Of a stretch of 32,915 nucleotides of DNA, positions 25,493 through 32,575 are shown in pieces (the stretch's first letter is position 1; each line of letters begins with the position of its first letter). The stretch spans positions 1-32,915 of the forward strand of contig NZ_WOEZ01000108.1 in the NCBI RefSeq assembly GCF_013177735.1, written 5' to 3'. Under the pieces are notes generated by a model. It was not told the DNA's origin, made no database searches, and was given only the letters and a program-made list of their open reading frames with translations. This stretch comes from Paraburkholderia elongata (GTDB lineage Bacteria > Pseudomonadota > Gammaproteobacteria > Burkholderiales > Burkholderiaceae). A program made the translations under genes and the position numbers.

Positions 25493-26467
25493 TCACGTGT
25501 GGGCTTGCTGATTCCGCTCAGTTCGCCATCGCGAAAATGTCAGCGTGCTCAATCCCACGTCGGCCGGATCGATTCTGGTCCAGCCATAGAAAGCGTCGTC
25601 CCAGTCAGGGATTGTTTGCGGCGTTACCGTCCTGAAGTTCGCATCGGGACGAAACGCCAGGTGCGGCCAGAAAACGGGCATCGATTCGCGTACCGCCATT
25701 CGCCTCAACAGATCCGCCGGCCCGCTCTCATCCGCCACGATCTCCGCCTGCGAGATCCAGTCGTTCTCGGCCCAGGCAAGGAAAACGCTCGGGTTGCCCG
25801 CGCGGTCGAACATCAGGATGGCGTTCTGCTCCGGACGCCAGTAGTACTCGACGATGCCTTCAGCGGCAACCACCTTGTCGATGACCTTCCTCGTGCGAGG
25901 ATCGCAATAGGTTATGCCGTTTTCGCCCAGGCCCAACCAGCCTGCCTCCGAACAATGCCTGTTTCTGGCGTCTTTCAGAAAATGGACCAGTCGGTTGGCT
26001 GAATCGGCATCCGTCTTTCTCAGATACAGATCGACGATTCCGGCATTGAAGGCCTTGACCGCGACGGTCTCATCCGCAACGCCGGTCAGGAGCACCTTCG
26101 CGCAACGCAAATTGGATATGGACGAAAGGAATTCGACGCCGTTCAGCCCGGGCATGTCGTAATCGACGACAACCGCAGCCACCTCCGCAAATCTCGAATC
26201 CCGGGCCAGTATGTCCCGCTCCGCCGAGCTTTCGACAAACCGCTCCAGGCCGGTCTCGCTCAAACCGGCCGACGCCGGCGCAAACGCCAGCGAATTCTCG
26301 CGGGCATGTTTGCGGATGAAAGCGAGTGCGGTTTGAGGCCGCGTGAAAAACAGATTGGTGGAAATATCCGGAAAGAATCGACGCAATGCGTCAAGGTAAC
26401 TCTCGTTGTCGTCCACGAAAACGACAGACGCCGGATAGAAAACAGGGGGGCGAATAAAATTGTTCAT
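25493..26467 (-). CDS. Atypical response regulator with expanded receiver and unknown C-terminal domain
   Basis: Receiver-type signalling protein of 324 residues with no recognisable DNA-binding or enzymatic output. FVDDNESYLDALRRFF (17-32) gives the acidic pair D19-D20. VVVDYDMPGLNGVEFL (99-114) gives phosphoacceptor D102. LLTGVADE supplies T128, and YLRKTD supplies K151. The gap from the acidic pair to the phosphoacceptor is about 82 residues, against about 42 usually, so some 35-40 residues are inserted (about 55-95). The C-terminal half (about 170-324) begins WLGLGENGITYCDPRTRKV, contains several Trp residues and matches no family I know. The frame runs back to 26599, but ATG 26467 removes a non-homologous extension. 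No kinase gene is adjacent. Confidence 0.8.
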   Translation of the reverse strand: MNNFIRPPVFYPASVVFVDDNESYLDALRRFFPDISTNLFFTRPQTALAFIRKHARENSLAFAPASAGLSETGLERFVESSAERDILARDSRFAEVAAVVVDYDMPGLNGVEFLSSISNLRCAKVLLTGVADETVAVKAFNAGIVDLYLRKTDADSANRLVHFLKDARNRHCSEAGWLGLGENGITYCDPRTRKVIDKVVAAEGIVEYYWRPEQNAILMFDRAGNPSVFLAWAENDWISQAEIVADESGPADLLRRMAVRESMPVFWPHLAFRPDANFRTVTPQTIPDWDDAFYGWTRIDPADVGLSTLTFSRWRTERNQQAHT

Positions 26468-26805
26468 GCTCTCTACGTGGAATATATAGCGCGCCTCGCA
26501 CCGGCTTACACGCCGGCTTTTCTCACACTGGCTCCAGGGCCGATTGGGTCGATTCCCGCTGAACCATATAGTACCGGGGTCTTTGCATGAACAGTGCAAA
26601 CTTGCCCGGCCTTTCCGTCATAGTATGCGAATGGAATAATTTGATTTTAATCGGGTCGGGCCGATTATTCTGCCGCAGTCGCGCCCGGAATTGGGGACGC
26701 CTGAGTCGGGGATTGACTTCGCTGCGGATAGGCTCGCCCGGGAGGCGAGCCCGTCATGAAAATGCCATCGTCGATGCAAAAGCGTGTTTCGCGATCCGAG
26801 GGCCA
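26468..26805. other. Intergenic region upstream of the atypical response regulator gene
   Basis: About 340 bases with no gene. It contains an A/T-rich patch near 26630-26665 that could serve as a promoter for the response regulator, an inverted repeat TTTGCA (26582-26587), seven bases, TGCAAA (26595-26600), and the GC-rich hairpin at 26731-26751. Confidence 0.55.
26731..26751 (-). terminator. Hairpin downstream of the C45 hydrolase gene
   Basis: GGCTCGCC (26731-26738) and GGCGAGCC (26744-26751) form a perfect 8-base stem with a 5-base loop, about 55 bases past the C45 gene stop. Strong GC stem, but no T-tract on the minus strand. Confidence 0.45.
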
Positions 26806-27882
26806 CTAAAAGCGCATAAACCCGTTTCTGGAAAGGGCATCCGGGTTGCCGGCCACATACTCCAGCGTGCCGTTTTCGGTGTCGATGCCCACGGTGAGCA
26901 AGGTTTCCCAGCGTTCCGTATCCGGTTGCGTCAGGTCCGGGTAAAAGCAGACGGGCGCAGCACCTCCCTCCACGCCGCACATTGCAGCCGCACGGGCTCG
27001 CAAGTCTTCGCAGACCATGCGAGAGGCGACCTGTTGCAGGTGCTCGAGGCGAAGGCGCGTCGTCGAACTCTCCTCCATGCATTCGCCCTTGCTGAGTTCC
27101 CGATCGAGAAAGTGGTTGGTATGCAGAAGCCAGCCGTCTTCTCGCGGCACGACCACGGCGGTACCTGCCGGACTGAGTTCGATACTCGCCGCGCGCGGAT
27201 CGGAATCCTTGCACGAGACGACCGTCAGGACCGTGGACGCACTGACGCGCGCCGAACGTGCAAGCGCGACCGCTTCGTCCACACTGGTGGCCTCCTCCAG
27301 CAAACGGCGAGCAATCGCGTGAACAGGAACTCCTGCTGCCGCATGATCGCTTTCATGATGAAGAATATTGAAGTGGAGTCCCAATCCGGCGCTGTTCACG
27401 CCGATCTTCCCCAGCATGCCGAACTCAGTAAACAGCTTGACGGTATGACCCAAGCGGGCCGTCAACCGGAGCATCAGGCCGTGCGGCGCGAGGCTGTCGT
27501 GCCAATCCCAGGTTTGCATCGTTAGGGGTTTGCGTGCACCGGCGGGCGCATAGACGGCGGTCGAGCACTCTCCCTCGTTGGAGGCTGGCATCGTCGCGAG
27601 AATCTCGGTGCGCGCATTGAGACTCGCAAGTTGCCAGACGGGAAGTTGCGCGCCGACCGCCGTCGCCGCCACTTCGCTTGCCAGATCGGGAGACCAGGCT
27701 TCCAGAGCGCCCAATGCTGCTTCACCGAGCGCGCGAACCTGCTGAGAGTCGATCCCGACGCGAGGAAAAAAGTCGAGATAGAGCGACACGGTGTGCCTGA
27801 TTTCCTCGGCCCATCGTTCCCCTATCTGCCATCCCCGGCGCTGCGGATTCTGCGTATCGGTGACGAAGGAATGAATTTTCAA
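26806..27882 (-). CDS. C45-family N-terminal-nucleophile acyltransferase/amide hydrolase
   Basis: Relative of acyl-CoA:6-aminopenicillanic acid acyltransferase (peptidase family C45). These enzymes are made as precursors, cut themselves before a Cys, and then use that Cys as nucleophile to cleave or transfer an amide-linked acyl group. In this 358-residue protein the nucleophile should be C106 in EGECSTAVYAP. The following part shows family features: TMQTWDWHDS, then GKIGVNSAGLGLHFN and HTNHF. The start is TTG at 27880-27882, supported by AAGGAG (27891-27896) eight bases before it; no better start lies in frame. It follows the porin gene by 52 bases and is likely in the same operon. Substrate unknown: an N-acyl amino acid, lactam or acylated polyamine are all possible. 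Confidence 0.85.
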   Translation of the reverse strand: MKIHSFVTDTQNPQRRGWQIGERWAEEIRHTVSLYLDFFPRVGIDSQQVRALGEAALGALEAWSPDLASEVAATAVGAQLPVWQLASLNARTEILATMPASNEGECSTAVYAPAGARKPLTMQTWDWHDSLAPHGLMLRLTARLGHTVKLFTEFGMLGKIGVNSAGLGLHFNILHHESDHAAAGVPVHAIARRLLEEATSVDEAVALARSARVSASTVLTVVSCKDSDPRAASIELSPAGTAVVVPREDGWLLHTNHFLDRELSKGECMEESSTTRLRLEHLQQVASRMVCEDLRARAAAMCGVEGGAAPVCFYPDLTQPDTERWETLLTVGIDTENGTLEYVAGNPDALSRNGFMRF

Positions 27883-27934
27883 TGCTAGGACTCCTTGCTG
27901 ATCGGTTTACCGGCCAGGGACGAATGCGCCACGG

Positions 27935-29500
27935 CTAGAACGTGTAGACGAATTGCAGTGCAGCCGTGTCGTTGCTCCGCGAATAACTTCCGTCGCTGGT
28001 CTGAAACACCGGATGACTCGCAGCGTCATGACGGTATTCCAGTTTCACGATAATCTGCGCGGTCGGATAGAACAGCATATCGGCGGTGATGTCATAGCGA
28101 GCCGCGCCCTTGCACTCACTTCCATGACTCACCGATTGTTTCAGGCAGCCCGGATCGACCCCGAAGCCGCTCGTACCGTTGACGGCAGGATTGCCGCTGG
28201 TAAGGCCATAGAGAATGTTGCTGCCCCCTCCCCCATTGGCCGTATCGTTCAGATAGTCGAAGCGCAGCGTCGCACCCATGTGCCCGAACCATGCGGACGT
28301 CCATTTTTGATGCCCGAGCAAGGACAGGCCATACCAACGCGCCGTGCCGCCGTTCCATGCACCCTTCTGCAATTCGCCGTAGTCGAGCTGGGCGTTCAGC
28401 TGCAATTTGTCTTTCGTATAAGTCAGGTCGGTTTCCAGATAACGGACCATGCCGAACGGCGACGAGGCATTGCACTGATAGCCATAGCCGCCCGGTTCCG
28501 AACACTGCGAAAAAAGCGACTGTCTGCCGATCGTGCCAGACACGCCGACATCCAGCGCCGTCGACGTGGCGTTATCGAAGCGGGCCGTCAACGTAGGCGT
28601 CCAGTTGCTCTTTGTCGTATTGTTCGCGGCGTTGACGATCGCTCCCGACGTTCGCAACTGTTCGTTGCCGAGCATCACCTGCCAGAAACGGGTGGCAGTC
28701 GCGTCCGAGCCCTTCAAGCCGATGCCGACCATATTGCCCGGCTCACTGAAGTCATACAGCAAGCCGTGCGTGAGCGCGAGCATCTGGTTCGATGGCTGGA
28801 GTTCGTAGCCGGCGAGACTTGTCATCAGGCCGACCTCGAATGTTTTGGTGGAGCTGAACGGGACGGTCACATTGGCCTGCGTCACAATGTTGCCGCCAAC
28901 CACGCCGTGTTCATTGCTCAGTTGCGCGCCGAACCCGCGATTGGGCTGGATGACGATCTCCGCAGCCGGCGCCAGCGGACCGACGCCGAACGTCTTTTTG
29001 ATGTCGAGATAGATGTCGCCGATCGTGCTGTTGTAATAGTCGTACACGCCCGGATCGTGATTCAGGAACATGAAACTCGACGAACGCTGCGCCCGGTTGT
29101 ACAGATAGACGGGGTCGATATAGCCGGTGATGCTGAGGCCCGCGAGCGGCCCCGTAGTCGCGGCGTCTTCGAGCGAATCGACCTTGAGCGACGTATTGGT
29201 GATCTGCTCACGCATCCGGGTCACCTCGTCATTGGACAACACGGCAGGTGCATCGGGGCCAACCGCCTGACTACCCGATACGGCGGCCGATGGCGCGGTT
29301 GCCAACGATGTCGCCAGCGGTGCCGCCGACGTGGTGATGCTCGCACGCAGCGCGTCAACTTGCGCCTGCAGTGCGCTCACCTGCGCTTGCAGAGCCTAAA
29401 GCCGATTTGCGTCCGGCATGGACTTCTGCGGGTCCTGAGCAAACGCCGCTGCTGTCTCAAAGGCCAGCAAACACAGCGCGGCAATGTTCTTGCGTTTCAT
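27935..29500 (-). pseudogene. Outer-membrane beta-barrel porin interrupted by an in-frame TAG at codon 35
   Basis: The frame starts with ATG 29498-29500 and a good signal peptide (MKRKNIAALCLLAFETAAAF, cut near AFA-QDP). It then reads QKSMPDANRL, a TAG at 29396-29398, and continues in the same frame with ALQAQVSALQAQVDALR for about 486 more codons to a typical barrel end (ALQFVYTF, terminal Phe). The stop falls in a Gln-rich coiled-coil heptad, where CAG is expected, so one C-to-T change explains it. The barrel part (about residues 85-521) looks like the putative beta-barrel porin-2 / OmpL-like family. A GTG at 29380 could restart translation, but the product would have no signal peptide. Otherwise the gene is undamaged, so the change is recent, a sequencing error, or read through by a suppressor. 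Confidence 0.75.
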
Positions 29501-29530
29501 AGTGGTGATTGATAGGGACGAGATTACCCA

Positions 29531-29550
29531 GCCCGCCTCAGCAGGCGGGC
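29531..29550 (-). terminator. Hairpin between the PotF-like gene and the porin gene
   Basis: GCCCGCC (29531-29537) and GGCGGGC (29544-29550) form a perfect 7-base stem around TCAGCA, about 40 bases past the stop of the PotF-like gene. No T-tract, so read-through into the porin is possible. Confidence 0.45.
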
Positions 29551-29588
29551 GCTCGGATCATGCAAAACAGGCCGGCGTCAGCCGGGCG

Positions 29589-30716
29589 TCAGTCCGTTTT
29601 GAACTTGGCCCAGAGCCGGTTCTGAAGGCGCATAAGTTCCGCGGGCATTGGCTTTCCCACGATCAGATGGCGATACACCTCGGGCGGCGGAAAAACCGCG
29701 GGATCGGCAAGCACGTTGGGATTGACCAGATGCTGCGATGAAGGGACCGCGGACGGATACGATGTGTCGTTGGTCAGATTGGCGCTTTCCTTTTCGGAGA
29801 GCACAAAGTTGATCCATTTCAGCGCCGCTTCCGGGTGCGGAGCATCCTTGGGAATCGCCATCATGTCGAACCAGATCGCGGTGCCGCCGTCGGGAATCAC
29901 GTACTTGACGTGATACGGCTTATGGGCGCCTTCAGCTGCCAGGCGCGCCGAGTTCACGTCGCCCGACCAACCGAACGCGAGGCAGATGTCCGCGCCTGCG
30001 AGGTCGTTGATATAGCTGTTCGAATTGAACTGGGTGATGTACGGCCTGATGGTCTTGAGCAGCTCATACGCCTGCTGATAGTCGGCCGGATTGTTGCTGT
30101 TGGGATCTTTCTTCAGATAGAGCAGCGCGATGCCAAACGCGTCGACCGGCGAATCGATCATCGAAATACCGCAGCTTTTGAGTTTTTGCGCGTTACGCGG
30201 ATCGAAAAGCAGCGACCAACTGTTGAGCGGCGCATCGTTGCCGAGCGCGGCCTTGACCTTCTCCACGTTGATGCCCAGGCCGTCGGTTCCCCAGGACCAC
30301 GGAACACCAGAGTGATTGCCGGGATCGTCGGCCGCGAGAAGCTTGAGGATTTGCGGATCGAGCTTTGAATAGTTCGCCATCTTGGTGGCATCGATTTTCT
30401 GGAAAATGCCGGCCTGGAGCTGACGCGCCCAGAAGATATCCGACGGCACCACCACGTCGTATCCTGACGAGCCCGACAGCAGTTTTGCCTGCAACGTCTC
30501 GTTCGAATCGAACTCCTGATAGACGACCTTGATTCCGGTTGCCTTCTCGAAGTTGGCGACCGTGTCCTTACCGATCGAATTACCCCAGTTATAAACATTG
30601 ACGACCTGGTCTTCCGCATGCGCCGACGGCGTGCCCAGGCTCACTACGCCACTGAGCGCCAGCGCCGCACACATCGTCTTCAACTTTCTCGCCCTTTTCG
30701 TCATTAACGTGGTCAT
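29589..30716 (-). CDS. PotF-like periplasmic polyamine-type substrate-binding protein
   Basis: Captures a small organic ligand in the periplasm for an ABC importer. The 375-residue protein has a signal peptide cut after SAHA (34). The mature protein follows E. coli PotF closely: VYNWGNSIGKDTVANFEKATG, FDSNETLQAKLLSGSSGYDVVVPS, then SYINDLAGADICLAFGWSGDV. The putrescine ligands W244, D247 and D278 of PotF appear kept as W250, D253 and D284. In contrast the YNWSD motif of PotF reads YNWGN here, and the Glu-Glu pair in its DAPEE motif reads Val-Asp. So the ligand is probably amine-like but not simply putrescine. In-frame starts also exist at 30731 and 30839; 30716 has a GAG at suitable spacing. 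No permease or ATPase gene is adjacent, so it is an orphan here. Confidence 0.85.
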   Translation of the reverse strand: MTTLMTKRARKLKTMCAALALSGVVSLGTPSAHAEDQVVNVYNWGNSIGKDTVANFEKATGIKVVYQEFDSNETLQAKLLSGSSGYDVVVPSDIFWARQLQAGIFQKIDATKMANYSKLDPQILKLLAADDPGNHSGVPWSWGTDGLGINVEKVKAALGNDAPLNSWSLLFDPRNAQKLKSCGISMIDSPVDAFGIALLYLKKDPNSNNPADYQQAYELLKTIRPYITQFNSNSYINDLAGADICLAFGWSGDVNSARLAAEGAHKPYHVKYVIPDGGTAIWFDMMAIPKDAPHPEAALKWINFVLSEKESANLTNDTSYPSAVPSSQHLVNPNVLADPAVFPPPEVYRHLIVGKPMPAELMRLQNRLWAKFKTD

Positions 30717-30802
30717 TTTCGGTCTCAACATGGATTTATTTTTTCGGTCTATCGCGAACGATGCCGATCCGTTGCGAAAACTGTATCTGGAGAAAATGCC
30801 GC

Positions 30803-30852
30803 GGTCTGCCCTCCCGCAAGGGGGACATGCCGCATTCACGCCAATGAGTGAG
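30803..30852. promoter_or_regulatory. Conserved two-part upstream element, copy A (before the PotF-like gene)
   Basis: GGTCTGCCCTCCCGCAA (30803-30819) matches copy B at 16 of 17 positions. After a GGGG..CA..GC.GCA stretch comes TTCAC-N8-GTGA (30835-30851), which matches the palindrome of copy B with the same 8-base spacer. It overlaps the last codons of the amidohydrolase gene and lies about 90 bases before the PotF-like start. Confidence 0.55.
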
Positions 30853-32575
30853 CGGATGCGCTAACGCCCGCCTGTTCGGCAAACCCAGCCTGCACGTAGG
30901 TCACGTCGCCGTTCATCATCGTCATGGCGACGTTGATATTGCCGATCTGGTATTTGCCGACCTCGAACAGGTTGTCCTCGAGAACGACGAGGTCCGCGCG
31001 CTTGCCTTCGGTCAGCGACCCGATCTCGGCCTCCAACCCGAGCTGATAAGCACCGTGGATGGTGTAGGCGCTGATCAGCTGTGGAATGCTCAAGCGCTCG
31101 TTGATATCCGGAAAGACCGGCGCGTCAGGCTCGCCCGCCAGCTGCCGCGTGTGCCCTGACTCGATGTGTTCGAGCGGCCGGTGCTGGCAACGGCACTGGC
31201 AGGCAAGCCCATCCATGCCAATCGAAACGGTCACGCCTTCTTCGATGAACGTGCGGAACTTGTACATGTTGCTCCAACGCTCCGCGCCGTAACAGTCACG
31301 GATCCGCTCGGTGTACAGGTCGACCACACCCCATTGCAGTTGCGTATTCGCCATGACGCCCAAGGTCCGGAAGCGCGGGATGTCCTGGGGATGCGTGAGG
31401 AAGGCATGCGTGATGACGTGACGCCGGTCACGCGGCGGATTCGACCGGTTCACCTGTTCGAAGCCGTCGAGCGCCGTGCGTACCGCGGCGTCGCCGACGC
31501 AATGCACCATCACGTTGATACCGGCCTCGTCGGCGGCGCGAAGGTAGTGATTGAAGTCTGCAACCGGCATAGTGGGCGCGCCACAGGTATCGGGGCAATC
31601 AGCGTAGGGCGCGAGCAGATAGGCCGTGTGATTCGTTTCAGTCCCGTCGAGAAAGAGCTTCAGCGCACGCGCTTTCACCAGCGGCGAATTGTATTTTTGC
31701 CGATACGCGATCAGCGTGCCCACCGGGTCTTCCATCTCCCCGATAACGGCGACGCTGCCGACCACCCGTAGCTTCAGGTTGCGTTCGCGCTCCATCCTTT
31801 GCAAGGTTTCGTAGAGGAGAGACTGATCGCCACTGGGATCCAGGAAGCCGGCGTCGAACACGGTTGTGATGCCGGCCGCCACCAGCTTCTCCTGCCAGAC
31901 GGAAATGGACCGCAAGTAGAGATCGATCCCGCTTGGCAGGTAGCCTGCCTCGGCGATCCGCTTCAGAAGGATAGAGTAAGCGGCGCCATCTACCACGACG
32001 CCGGTCGGCTCGCCGGTTTCCGGGTCTTTCTCGAACCAGCTGGCGCCCTCCTGAACTGGCGGTGTCGTCGCATCGATGCCGCCTATCTCGAGGGCCTTCG
32101 AGTTGGTCCACATCGTATGAAAATCGGTGGACAGCAGGCAGATCGGACGATCGGCGCACACCGCGTCGAGCGTTTCCTTACGCAGCAACTCGGGAGGAAT
32201 CGTTGCCTGAATCCATCCCATGCCCGTAATCGCCTTTTCCTCCGGATGAGACTCGACATAATCGCGTAGCGCGTTGATCACGTCTTGCGGATCAGGGTAG
32301 TTGACGAAAGCCTGAAACGCGACGGCCGTCGATTCAAAATGCCAGTGCGATTCGACGAATCCCGGTAGAACGAGCCGGCCACCGGCATCGACGATCTTCG
32401 TACGGTCACCGACGAACTCCTGCATTGTCCGCTCGTCGCCGACGAACACAATGCGATCGCCCTTCACGGCGACAGCCTGCGCCCATGGTTTATTCTGATC
32501 GACGGTATAAACCTTTGCGTTAGTTAGCACGAAGTCCGCCTGCTTCGCCGTGTCGCCGGTCTGTCGAATACTCAT
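30836..32575 (-). CDS. YtcJ-like metal-dependent amidohydrolase
   Basis: Member of the amidohydrolase superfamily (YtcJ/NfdA type, amidohydrolase 3 fold) that would hydrolyse an amide or N-formyl/N-acyl bond. The 579 residues fit the family. Metal ligands are H77 and H79 (ESHWHFEST), K306 (RALKLFLDGT, possibly the carboxylated Lys), H358 (VMVHCVGDAA), H390 (ITHAFLTHP) and D455 (SIGMDG). The C-terminal ISAYTIHGAYQLGLEAEIGSL and GKRADLVVLE are standard. The start at 32575 has GGAG upstream; an extra 13 codons to 32614 are non-homologous. After D455 the sequence reads LACQCRCQHRPLEH, a CxCxC cluster where relatives usually have a short Pro-rich loop. It shares a two-part upstream element with the next gene. 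Confidence 0.88.
   Translation of the reverse strand: MSIRQTGDTAKQADFVLTNAKVYTVDQNKPWAQAVAVKGDRIVFVGDERTMQEFVGDRTKIVDAGGRLVLPGFVESHWHFESTAVAFQAFVNYPDPQDVINALRDYVESHPEEKAITGMGWIQATIPPELLRKETLDAVCADRPICLLSTDFHTMWTNSKALEIGGIDATTPPVQEGASWFEKDPETGEPTGVVVDGAAYSILLKRIAEAGYLPSGIDLYLRSISVWQEKLVAAGITTVFDAGFLDPSGDQSLLYETLQRMERERNLKLRVVGSVAVIGEMEDPVGTLIAYRQKYNSPLVKARALKLFLDGTETNHTAYLLAPYADCPDTCGAPTMPVADFNHYLRAADEAGINVMVHCVGDAAVRTALDGFEQVNRSNPPRDRRHVITHAFLTHPQDIPRFRTLGVMANTQLQWGVVDLYTERIRDCYGAERWSNMYKFRTFIEEGVTVSIGMDGLACQCRCQHRPLEHIESGHTRQLAGEPDAPVFPDINERLSIPQLISAYTIHGAYQLGLEAEIGSLTEGKRADLVVLEDNLFEVGKYQIGNINVAMTMMNGDVTYVQAGFAEQAGVSASAHSLA

Noticed and set aside
26587..27525. 312-codon plus-strand frame overlapping the C45 hydrolase gene
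   Set aside because: Its product is low in structure and rich in Arg/His. The opposing frame has the C45 nucleophile motif and a strong ribosome binding site.
27953..29512. 519-codon open frame on the plus strand opposite the porin
   Set aside because: It is antisense to a frame with a signal peptide, barrel pattern and terminal Phe. Its translation is Arg/His-rich with no domain, as is usual for shadows of GC-rich genes.
30803..30836. Sigma-54 promoter reading of the shared GC-rich box (TTGCGGG on the minus strand)
   Set aside because: The GG and GC pairs needed at -24 and -12 are not at the required 10-base spacing in either copy.
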